Shown here piece by piece: positions 31,612 to 38,678 of a DNA stretch of 42,613 nucleotides. The notes under the pieces were generated by a model. The model ran no database searches. It had not been told where the DNA came from and saw only the letters and a list, made by a program, of their open reading frames with translations. Source of the DNA: Phil1 sp964612925 (lineage in GTDB: Bacteria; Bacillota; Clostridia; Christensenellales; CAG-138); assembly GCA_964612925.1 (NCBI GenBank), contig CAZTFU010000014.1, positions 1 to 42,613 of the forward strand, written 5' to 3'. The stretch's first letter is position 1. The number at the start of each line of letters is the position of its first letter. The position numbers and the translations under genes are program-made.

Positions 31612-33100
31612 CTTTATCCTCCATAGCGCCCTGCTCGCGCCCGTTTTCCTTTGCGTAACCGCCATATGCGCCGTAGCCGTAGCCGTATTTGCGGCCATAG
31701 CCGTAACCGTAGCCATAGCCATAACCATAGCCGTAGCCGTAACTGCGCCCCGCATACGGCAGAGACAAATGGCGCACATCATTGAATACACACCCAAGGA
31801 AATGCGCATTGCACTTGCGCAGCGTATCCACGGCGTCATTTATATACGGCGCGCTTACGCAGTCCTGCCTTACAACAAGCAGTGAAAGATCGGATTCCGC
31901 GGCCAGTATTTCCGCATCCGAGAACATTGCAAGCGGCGGCGTATCGATGATTATAATGTCCATTTCCTCGCGCATTTTCATAATAAGCTCCTTCATCTGC
32001 GGCGTGGCAAGAAGCTCCGACGCACCTGCGCGCAGACGTATGGAAAACATGGCGTAAAACCGCTCCTTTTCCATATACTCGGCCTGCATGGGCTGAAAGC
32101 CCGAAAGCACGCGGGAAAGATCCCTTGTACACCTGCGGCCGAAAAGCTTATATTGGGAAGCCTTGTGCAAATCAGCATCCATAAGCAGTACCTTTTTTCC
32201 CTGCTTTGCAAGCGAAAGCGCAAGGTTTGCGGCAACGGTTGACTTGCCCTCGTTTTCCGCAACGCTTGTTATAAGCAGCACCTTTGCCCCGTTGCGGCGG
32301 GAAGAATGGTCAACCTTTGATGAAAGCTTTTCTATTTCCTCGGTAAAATAGAAGCCCGTGGTCGGCATGTTTATAAGCAATCCCTTTTTCGTGCGCTTTA
32401 AGCGCGAACGCAGGGTTTTGTTCATTTCCTCATGATGAATTGTCGCAAAAAGCTTTGCATCCACCTTATGGCGCACGGCGCTCGTGGTCTGCACGGTATC
32501 GGAGTATAACGCAATGGCAAGTATTGTGAGCACCATGCCGAGCGTACCGAGCACGAATGCCTTCTTCACCGCACTGTTTAATTGCAATGGGTTTGAGGCA
32601 GAGCGCGGCACACTTGGCGTATCAAGCTCGTGAAGCACCACGTTTTGAAGCACATGCTCCGACACGGCATCATAATTGTCAAGCCAAAAGCGCAGTGTAG
32701 TGAATGCGGCCACGGGATCGTCCGCAGTGACGCTTAGGCGCAATATGTTCGTTTGCGGCACGGCCGTTGCCTCTATCGTGCCCGAAAGGGAATCGCTGCC
32801 GGGCCTATCCTGAGAAAGTTCCTTAAATACGTCGTTGCCGAAAAGCCCCGTAAACGTGCTTGCTATTTCGCTTGTTGTGCTTAAGTTTGAATATACGGAC
32901 GTGTATGTCGAATTCTTTACGTTCACGGCAACCGTTGCACTTGCCGTATACTTGGGAGAATAGGTAAGCTGCATTATCGTTGCCGTAAGCAGTGCCGCAA
33001 TAAGCCCCGTGGCGATTATTATCGGAATATCCCTTACAACACGCCGAATAAGGCAAATAACGCTTATGTCCTCAATGCGAATGCTCGTTTCCTTTACCAT
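31592..33100 (-). CDS. Fused Wzz/BY-kinase with Gly-Tyr tail (first copy)
   Basis: A 502-residue paralogue of the next gene. Membrane helices are at about 24-46 and 183-204. The kinase domain shows an altered Walker A, SVAENEGKSTVAAN, lacking the usual Pro-Gly pair. Walker A' is VLLMDADLHKASQ and Walker B is IIIIDTPPLAMF. The tail contains nine consecutive Tyr-Gly pairs from about 457, then KYGYGYGAYGGY and a charged end. On DNA the tail is a run of TAC/TAT-GGC hexamers (about 31672-31747). Two fused kinases in one operon are uncommon. Their different Walker A loops suggest one may be less active or regulatory. Confidence 0.9.
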   Translation of the reverse strand: MVKETSIRIEDISVICLIRRVVRDIPIIIATGLIAALLTATIMQLTYSPKYTASATVAVNVKNSTYTSVYSNLSTTSEIASTFTGLFGNDVFKELSQDRPGSDSLSGTIEATAVPQTNILRLSVTADDPVAAFTTLRFWLDNYDAVSEHVLQNVVLHELDTPSVPRSASNPLQLNSAVKKAFVLGTLGMVLTILAIALYSDTVQTTSAVRHKVDAKLFATIHHEEMNKTLRSRLKRTKKGLLINMPTTGFYFTEEIEKLSSKVDHSSRRNGAKVLLITSVAENEGKSTVAANLALSLAKQGKKVLLMDADLHKASQYKLFGRRCTRDLSRVLSGFQPMQAEYMEKERFYAMFSIRLRAGASELLATPQMKELIMKMREEMDIIIIDTPPLAMFSDAEILAAESDLSLLVVRQDCVSAPYINDAVDTLRKCNAHFLGCVFNDVRHLSLPYAGRSYGYGYGYGYGYGYGYGRKYGYGYGAYGGYAKENGREQGAMEDKDGRTQA

Positions 33101-33109
33101 GCTGCCCCC

Positions 33110-33913
33110 TTATTCCACAACAACGTAAAGCACGGTGGTGCCCGTAAGTCCATCCCCATTCGTGCAGGAATAGGTTACCGTGTTCACGCCCTCTTTTAAT
33201 CCGCCGGCAGGCAGGGTAGCCTTAACGTTTCTGTTTTCGCCGTTCACAACGCTTGATACATATGATTTGGTTGAAAGCTTTTCGCCCTTTGCAAGATATA
33301 CCAAATACTGCGTCAGGTTTATTTCGGGCGCACCGTATACGCTTTCGCGCACTATAAAATCAAGCGTAAGCGTTGTGGTATCACCAAGGCTGTTTGTCAC
33401 CTCGAACGTTATAGGGAAACTGCCCGCATAATATGTTGAGGAGGAGCTTGCATTCACCTTTATCCGCTCCGTAAGGGAACCGTCTATAATGTCGCTTGCG
33501 CTCAGCCTGTCCCGCACGCGAAGCCCCTCTCCGACGGTGTAAATAAGCGGTTTACTCAATGAAAAGCGCGGCGAAACATAGTCCGTGTATTCAACCGTGC
33601 GCACACAGGATGATACATGGTGGTCGCTGTCGCTTACCGCATATGTTACGTTTACTTGCCCGAGCGTGCCCGTGCCGACTATGCTTTCAACAACTATTTT
33701 ATCGCTCAGATCTCCGTCCTTACCGTCATAGGCGGTAACGCCCTGCAAAAGAGCCTGTTCACCGTCGCTTGCGTTTATGCTCAGCACGCCCGCCTCACAA
33801 GAAATCTCGGGCACGGTATCATCCTTATTCAAAAGAACAACGCCCCTCGATATCCCGAACGCCGCAGCCGAAAGCAATAGCAGTACAGCAATGGTAATGC
33901 GCAGTCGCTTCAT
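33110..33913 (-). CDS. Membrane-anchored Ig-like (DUF5011-type) protein
   Basis: A 267-residue protein with an N-terminal signal anchor (ITIAVLLLLSAAAFGISRGV). At least three beta-rich Ig-like repeats follow. The first has TAYDGKDGDLSDKIVVESIV, then GQVNVTYAVSDSDHH. The second has LSASDIIDGSLTERIKVNAS, then YYAGSFPITFEVTNSLGD, and the third ends EGVNTVTYSCTNGDG. The D-x-x-DGDLSDKI pattern is typical of DUF5011/HYR-like surface domains. Between cpsB and the kinase genes, it is likely an extracellular part of the polysaccharide machinery (inference). The next gene starts 9 bases after its stop. Confidence 0.78.
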   Translation of the reverse strand: MKRLRITIAVLLLLSAAAFGISRGVVLLNKDDTVPEISCEAGVLSINASDGEQALLQGVTAYDGKDGDLSDKIVVESIVGTGTLGQVNVTYAVSDSDHHVSSCVRTVEYTDYVSPRFSLSKPLIYTVGEGLRVRDRLSASDIIDGSLTERIKVNASSSSTYYAGSFPITFEVTNSLGDTTTLTLDFIVRESVYGAPEINLTQYLVYLAKGEKLSTKSYVSSVVNGENRNVKATLPAGGLKEGVNTVTYSCTNGDGLTGTTVLYVVVE

Positions 33914-33928
33914 AAATTACCCCTCGTA

Positions 33929-34750
33929 TTAAAAATGAGCCATGGCGGGCAAAACCTTCCCACCATTCAAAATCGCATTGGGATTGTCCCGCAAAAGGAG
34001 TGTTGCCGTTTCGGTGGAAACGGTGTCCTCCACAAGTTCGAATATGTCGCTCAGGCGCGGTGTGCGGCGGTACGGACTGTGCGCGTCACTGCCTATGACG
34101 TGCAGACACCCGCAGTCAAGGCACCAATGCGCGGTCTCGGCCGCGTGCCGCCCGAACATGCCGAAAAAGCTACCCTTGTTGAGCTGCAACACATATCCCT
34201 TGTTTACCCAGTGCAATAAGTGGCGCGGATTATCCTGTATAAAATAATACCTTTCGGGATGCGCTATAACGGGCGTTAACCCACGAGAGCGCACGGACTG
34301 CAATATACCGTCCGCAAAATACGCTTCTTCCCCAAAAGCAAATTCCACAAGCAGGTGCCTACCGCCGCCAAGCGTAAGCAGTTGCCCCGCGTCAAGCAAC
34401 TTAGGCAGCTCATCCGTTGCGAACACCTCCATGCCGCGATACACGCGAAGCGTGTACCCCTCCTGCCGCAAAAGGCGTTCAAAGCTGCCGAATCTTTCCT
34501 TTAATTCCCCATCAAAGCGGTTGTCGAACTGCCCCGGCACGTTGCAGTGCGGCGTAAGCACAATGCCCGCAACTCCGCTGTCCTGAGCCACCTGCGCCAT
34601 AAGCAACGCATCCTCATTGCTTGCGGCACCGTCATCAACATTCGGCAACATGTGGCAATGCACGTCAATCATGCCGAGCCCGCTTTGCACCGCCTTGCCC
34701 TCGGCTCTTGCGGATGGTGTCCATTCGCTCTCTTCACGTTTGCCGTACAT
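33929..34750 (-). CDS. CpsB/CapC-type protein-tyrosine phosphatase
   Basis: A PHP-fold, metal-dependent phosphatase that dephosphorylates the BY-kinase tail. It thereby cycles capsule or exopolysaccharide synthesis. The 274-residue product has MIDVHCHMLPNVDDGA (metal His residues), GIVLTPHCNVPG, VYRGMEVFATDEL, LLVEFAF, PVIAHPERYYFIQ, LQLNKGSFFG and HVIGSDAHSPYRR. ATG 34750 follows GGGGAG and lies 44 bases below a strong promoter. An in-frame ATG at 34672 would give the more usual MIDVHCH start but lacks a ribosome site. It is first gene of the four-gene operon. Confidence 0.92.
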   Translation of the reverse strand: MYGKREESEWTPSARAEGKAVQSGLGMIDVHCHMLPNVDDGAASNEDALLMAQVAQDSGVAGIVLTPHCNVPGQFDNRFDGELKERFGSFERLLRQEGYTLRVYRGMEVFATDELPKLLDAGQLLTLGGGRHLLVEFAFGEEAYFADGILQSVRSRGLTPVIAHPERYYFIQDNPRHLLHWVNKGYVLQLNKGSFFGMFGRHAAETAHWCLDCGCLHVIGSDAHSPYRRTPRLSDIFELVEDTVSTETATLLLRDNPNAILNGGKVLPAMAHF

Positions 34751-34793
34751 TTGAAGCCGCTCCCCGATTTTGATAGGCAAAAAGCCAAAAATA

Positions 34794-34822
34794 ATTATAA
34801 CAGCACTTGTAATGCAAGTCAA
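34794..34822 (-). promoter_or_regulatory. Promoter of the exopolysaccharide operon
   Basis: On the minus strand TTGACT and TATAAT are separated by exactly 17 bases. The site also rules out translation starts above about 34790 for the phosphatase. Confidence 0.8.
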
Positions 34823-34849
34823 ACGAATACGGCACGCAACACAGCGCAT

Positions 34850-35187
34850 TTTGTTTAAATTTATTCCTAAAATGCACTAAAAAAAATATTGCGGTATGGC
34901 GTTTTGTGCGGTAAAATAATCGTGTGTAAATATCGGTCGCCTTGTCGCGCATGGCATGGCGGTCGTGAAAGTGCTTTTATTACGCGGAGAGGGGTAACTC
35001 CCGCCTTGGCAAGATCGTGTCTTATTGCGGTTGGGCGAGTGTGGGCGGAATCCTTCGGAAAGGAAGGGGAATATGAACAAAAGCCATACCCACGGGCTTT
35101 GCTTATGGGTGCTGTGTTCAGGCGTAAAAACGTAAGTGACATATGGAAATGCTGCGTTGCTGCGCAGTAAATGCAAGGGGGAGATAT
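34850..35187. other. Intergenic region between EPS and RiPP-like operons
   Basis: About 340 bases without a long gene. The left part is AT-rich (runs of A near 34881) and may hold a promoter for the rightward operon, but no clear -35/-10 pair was found. The right part holds one short candidate frame (35073-35135) with a strong ribosome site. No tRNA or known riboswitch is recognised. Confidence 0.5.
35073..35135 (+). CDS. Possible 20-residue peptide upstream of the RiPP-like operon
   Basis: An ATG 5 bases after AAGGAAGGGG opens a 20-codon frame ending in TAA. The peptide contains a SHTHGLCLWVLCSG core with two cysteines and histidines. It could be a leader peptide, a signal or a second small product. 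The case rests only on the ribosome site and position; chance is quite possible. Confidence 0.3.
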   Translation: MNKSHTHGLCLWVLCSGVKT

Positions 35188-35457
35188 ATGAAAGTTCGTG
35201 ACCAATTCGTGTTGCGCACCATAGCGGGGGAACCGCTACTGATACCCGTGGGGGAGGCAGCCATTACCACCAAAGGGCTGATTGCCCTGTCGGAAAGCGG
35301 TGCGTTGCTGTATGAAAGGTTAAAGGACGGATGCACGCAGGAAGTTCTCGTAAATGCTCTGCTGGAGGAATATGACGTATCTCGACAGGATGCGGTTCGG
35401 GATGTGGAAAATTTCTTGAATCAAATGCGCGAACTTAACATGCTGCTTGAGGAATGA
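35188..35457 (+). CDS. PqqD-like protein (RiPP recognition element)
   Basis: An 89-residue PqqD-family protein, a small winged-helix-like domain that binds RiPP leader peptides and hands them to modifying enzymes. The sequence VLRTIAGEPLLIPVGEAAIT, then LIALSESGALLYERLKDGCT and VLVNALLEEYDVSRQDAVRD, then VENFLNQMRELNMLL is typical of stand-alone PqqD proteins in Clostridia. AAGGGGGAG precedes ATG 35188, while the in-frame ATG at 35143 lacks one. First gene of a five-gene operon whose later members include a radical SAM enzyme. The following gene begins at or just after its stop. Confidence 0.88.
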   Translation: MKVRDQFVLRTIAGEPLLIPVGEAAITTKGLIALSESGALLYERLKDGCTQEVLVNALLEEYDVSRQDAVRDVENFLNQMRELNMLLEE

Positions 35458-35459
35458 TC

Positions 35460-36272
35460 ATGGGAAAGGTTGAGAAAAAAGGCCAAAGCAAAGTCTATGT
35501 TCGCATTGCCGTTATAGCGGTGCTGGCGATTGCTTTGGTGATAGTGGTGCTTTTTGCAATGCCGCGGCTTTTGTACCGACTCAGTGGGGACGATACAGCC
35601 GATGCGGCCGTGGAGATATCCACAAGCGGTACTGACGTTACCGAGTCGGGCAATGCCAAGGAGCCTACGGAATCGGGCGATGCATCCTCTGCGGGGGATC
35701 CTGTCGCGGCAACGTTCCCGATGGAAGTTGAGGGCGGAAAGCTCAGAATTGAGGCTCCCGTTCCGTTTGACGGATGGAATCCCGATTGCGGCGACGAGTC
35801 GGGTACCAACATTGCTTCCGTCGTGGTGACAAATCTTTCGGACACCTACCTTGTCCGCGGGGAAATTTCAATAACCACGGATGACGGACAGGCACTGAAC
35901 TTTGTGCTTACGGACATTCCCACGGGCGGCAGTGTAATGGCTCTTGACACGGGCAATGCCTCGGTGAAAATGGATACGGGCTATGACAGCCTTATCTGCC
36001 AAGCGCAGTTTGACGATAATACTTCCGCCGTTGCGGAGGGGGTTACGGTTTTGGTAAACGGTAGCCATATCACACTGCAAAACAATACCGAAAGTGATAT
36101 TGCCGACATTACCGTATACTGCCACGGTTTACTGGGGGATCGGTATTTCGGCGGCATTACATATACCTATAACGTAAACAATTTGACCGCACTCGGCACC
36201 GCCGAACTGGATGCACAGGATTGCATTCTCGGGTTGGTAGAGGTCGTTCGGGTAACGGTCAATCAGCCTTGA
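35460..36272 (+). CDS. Membrane-anchored protein of unknown function in RiPP-like operon
   Basis: A 270-residue protein with a basic start, one helix at about 16-38 (IAVIAVLAIALVIVVLFAMP), and a low-complexity Ser/Thr/Asp/Gly linker (about 45-85). The external domain appears to hold two similar beta sandwiches: IASVVVTNLSDTYLVRGEIS onward, and VLVNGSHITLQNNTESDIAD onward with TVYCHGLLGDRYFGGITYTY. The second resembles FxLYD-like domains (tentative). No catalytic motif is seen. GAGGA fits ATG 35460 better than the ATGA-overlapping ATG at 35454. Its position between leader-binding protein and precursor suggests a role in export, display or immunity. Confidence 0.78.
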   Translation: MGKVEKKGQSKVYVRIAVIAVLAIALVIVVLFAMPRLLYRLSGDDTADAAVEISTSGTDVTESGNAKEPTESGDASSAGDPVAATFPMEVEGGKLRIEAPVPFDGWNPDCGDESGTNIASVVVTNLSDTYLVRGEISITTDDGQALNFVLTDIPTGGSVMALDTGNASVKMDTGYDSLICQAQFDDNTSAVAEGVTVLVNGSHITLQNNTESDIADITVYCHGLLGDRYFGGITYTYNVNNLTALGTAELDAQDCILGLVEVVRVTVNQP

Positions 36273-36296
36273 AAATTGAAAGGGGAGATAATATAT

Positions 36297-36548
36297 ATGA
36301 AAGAATATGTAAAGCCCGAGCTTTTTTTCGAAAGCTTCGAGCTGTCGGAGCAGATAGCCGCCTGCAAATTCGACTCCAATAATTCGAATATGGATGTTGC
36401 TAACTGCTCATTTACCGGTGAGGATAAAGAATGGAGTATTGCTCATGGCACATATTTTATAGATTCCAACAAAAATTGTACCACGAAATTTGAAACGTAT
36501 TGCTATCATGCCAGCACAAACGGCGGCCTGAATCTGTTTAATTCCTGA
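36297..36548 (+). CDS. Candidate RiPP precursor peptide
   Basis: An 83-residue peptide beginning MKEYVKPELFFESFELSEQI. The KPEL..FESFELSxxIA start is a leader-like pattern I associate with small Clostridia peptides beside radical SAM genes. Cysteines lie at 23, 37, 61 and 69. The region after Ala22 is polar and rich in Asn, Ser, Thr and aromatic residues, ending YCYHASTNGGLNLFNS. AGGGGAG precedes ATG 36297; an in-frame ATG at 36276 lacks a ribosome site. Its stop overlaps the kinase start by one base (TGATG), coupling the two. Modification and the mature core are not known. It could instead be a substrate used inside the cell. Confidence 0.75.
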   Translation: MKEYVKPELFFESFELSEQIAACKFDSNNSNMDVANCSFTGEDKEWSIAHGTYFIDSNKNCTTKFETYCYHASTNGGLNLFNS

Positions 36549-37417
36549 TGCCGTTTCACTACGACATCTCGGTGGCGGGTTTATGCGTTCGAATGGAAAC
36601 GGATTTCCGCTTGCTGGAAAGTCAAGAATTTCGACCTTTTCTATCCGAAGAGGAGCCGAAAGTTCACGCCGTGTTTCGAGAAGTTGAAATGCTTTCACCG
36701 ACATCCTGCCAACTGCTGCACTGTGGGTTGAGCAATAAAACCTGTCGGAGTGCTTCGGGAAACATACAGAAGTTTTTCTACGAAAAGCCCGAAGATCCGA
36801 TTTGCTATGCTGTGGCTACATACGATTTGCGGGCGGGGCAGATTCTGATAGAATACTTGGGAAAGTATCGCCACTGTGTAAGCGAACTGCGCAATTGCTT
36901 CTTCCATATCGGGCTCGAGTCGATTTTGCTACACTATGGCCGACTGTGCCTGCATGCATCGTTTGTAGAGACCCGTTTTGGTGGGATACTTTTTTCGGGC
37001 GTGTCGGGAATAGGCAAGTCCACGCAAGCGGAGCTGTGGTGCCGCCATCGCAATGCTCGGCTGATAAACGGTGATCGTCCTATTTTGTCCCGAGGGAGAG
37101 ACGGGTGGCTTGCTTGGGGTTCTCCGTATGCGGGGTCAAGCAACTGCTATGTCAACGAATGCCATCCCATCAGGGCAATTTGCCTGCTGGAACAGGCTGA
37201 GAAATGCTCACTTGACAGGCTGACTCCCGATAAGGCTTTTCGCGGCATTTGGTCGGGACTGACGGTGCACGATTTTGACAGGGAGTTTGTGGAAAAGGCA
37301 AGCAATCTGGCCATTGACCTTGCTATAAGGGTTCCCGTTTATCATTTCGCCTGTACGCCGAATGAGGACGCCGTGGCATTTCTTGAACAAGAGTTGGAAA
37401 GGGAAATGACCCAATGA
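36548..37417 (+). CDS. HPr-kinase-like ATP-binding protein
   Basis: A 289-residue protein related to HPr kinase/phosphorylase and to kinases of peptide-modifying clusters. The C-terminal half holds CLHASFVETRFGGILFSG, then a P-loop GVSGIGKST (151-159), an acidic block NGDRPIL near 175, and AICLLEQAEKCSLDRL. The N-terminal ~140 residues are a separate domain without known motifs (FRLLESQEFRPFLSEEEPKV). Related kinases in lasso-peptide clusters phosphorylate the precursor, which makes a similar role here possible. It overlaps the radical SAM gene by four bases (ATGA). True HprK would be about 310 residues and not clustered with such genes. Confidence 0.85.
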   Translation: MPFHYDISVAGLCVRMETDFRLLESQEFRPFLSEEEPKVHAVFREVEMLSPTSCQLLHCGLSNKTCRSASGNIQKFFYEKPEDPICYAVATYDLRAGQILIEYLGKYRHCVSELRNCFFHIGLESILLHYGRLCLHASFVETRFGGILFSGVSGIGKSTQAELWCRHRNARLINGDRPILSRGRDGWLAWGSPYAGSSNCYVNECHPIRAICLLEQAEKCSLDRLTPDKAFRGIWSGLTVHDFDREFVEKASNLAIDLAIRVPVYHFACTPNEDAVAFLEQELEREMTQ

Positions 37418-38562
37418 ACACACAGCCAAATTCAAGGCATTCCCTTCTGTCGGACCATCTGGCGGCAAGGGCAATCCAAATGGGCGTGCCCCTCAGCGGC
37501 ACATTTGAGCTTAGCCCCGTGTGCAACTTTGCCTGCAAAATGTGCTATGTGCGCAAAACGCACAAAGAGGTACAGGAAAGTCCGCGCGGCATTCTGACGC
37601 TTGAGGATTGGCTGACCATCGCGCATGAGGCAAGGAAAGCGGGCATGCTGTACCTGCTGCTTACGGGCGGCGAACCGCTGCTGTGGCCGAATTTTTGGAC
37701 ACTGTATGAGGAATTGGTGGATATGGGCTTTCTTGTGTCCATAAATACCAACGGTTCTTTGATAGATGATGAGGCCGTTGAAAGGTTCAAACGGCGGCCG
37801 CCTCAAAAAATAAGCATCACCCTGTATGGCGCAAATGATGCCACATATCGCCGCCTGTGCGGTGTGGACGGGGTGTTCGATCGGGTGGACGGTGCCATCC
37901 GTGCCCTTAGTGAGAGTCAAATCACCGTGAAAATCAACTGCTCACTTACGCCTGATAATGCCGAGGATCTCGATAAAATAGTGGATTACGGCAAAAACTT
38001 GGGCGTTATGGTTATGGCAACCACATACATGTTCCCGCCCATTCGCCGTGACCCAACACGAATAGGTGAGAACGAACGCTTCACCCCTGAGGAAAGCGCA
38101 CGATATCTTTTAAGGTATCTGCGGCGTGACCGTGGGGAGGAAGCATATGCGGCGCATCTTCACAGCATTTTGCAGGGTTCCATGGAACCGCCGGGTCTTG
38201 ATGAAGGGTGCATTGACCCCGTGGACGGTAAGATCCGTTGCCGCGCAGGGCGAGCCTCTTTCTGGATCACTTGGGACGGGTGGATGACACCCTGCGGCCT
38301 TATGCCACAGCCCAAGGCGGACCTCAAACGGCAGGATTTTTCCTCCTGCTGGAGGAACATTCTTGACGAATGCAGAGAACTTCGCCTTAGCGGTCTTTGC
38401 GAAGGGTGCCCAAACCATCGGCTGTGCCACGCCTGTGCCGCCATTGCATACGCGGAAACGGGCAGTGCATCGGGCGTTCCCACGTACCTGTGCCGCACCG
38501 CAACGGAAATGCAGCGCTTGGCGCGGGAAGAAACGGCTGAGCGCGGTGAGATGGATACCTGA
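37414..38562 (+). CDS. Radical SAM/SPASM-domain peptide-modifying enzyme
   Basis: A 382-residue radical SAM enzyme. The [4Fe-4S] motif is CNFACKMC (Cys37, Cys41, Cys44). The SAM-binding segments YLLLTGGEPLLWPNFW (GGE) and KISITLYGANDATYRRL follow. A C-terminal SPASM region with clustered cysteines (IRCRAG, TPCGLMP, SSCWRN, CEGCPNHRLCHACAA, YLCRT) would hold auxiliary clusters. Enzymes of this kind make thioether, C-C or other cross-links in RiPPs or mature quinohemoprotein subunits. Its partner PqqD-like protein and the candidate precursor are in the same operon. No strong terminator was seen after it. Confidence 0.93.
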   Translation: MNTQPNSRHSLLSDHLAARAIQMGVPLSGTFELSPVCNFACKMCYVRKTHKEVQESPRGILTLEDWLTIAHEARKAGMLYLLLTGGEPLLWPNFWTLYEELVDMGFLVSINTNGSLIDDEAVERFKRRPPQKISITLYGANDATYRRLCGVDGVFDRVDGAIRALSESQITVKINCSLTPDNAEDLDKIVDYGKNLGVMVMATTYMFPPIRRDPTRIGENERFTPEESARYLLRYLRRDRGEEAYAAHLHSILQGSMEPPGLDEGCIDPVDGKIRCRAGRASFWITWDGWMTPCGLMPQPKADLKRQDFSSCWRNILDECRELRLSGLCEGCPNHRLCHACAAIAYAETGSASGVPTYLCRTATEMQRLAREETAERGEMDT

Positions 38563-38646
38563 TACCATGCCTTCTTATTGAGAGGGCAAAGAAATATGTT
38601 TACAAGGGTTGAGTAAAAGGAAAGCGGTTGTTTTGCGAAAACCCTT

Positions 38647-38652
38647 TATAAT
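38647..38652 (+). promoter_or_regulatory. Possible -10 element of the GH20 gene
   Basis: TATAAT lies 26 bases before the start at 38679. A matching -35 is not obvious, so this is tentative. Confidence 0.4.
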
Positions 38653-38678
38653 GCTAATTTTACCGAGGAGGTAAGAAT

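Noticed and set aside
31672..31747. Short tandem repeats that could suggest a CRISPR or intergenic satellite.
   Set aside because: They are in-frame Tyr-Gly codons within the kinase gene. There are no spacers, and no CRISPR array or cas gene was found anywhere.
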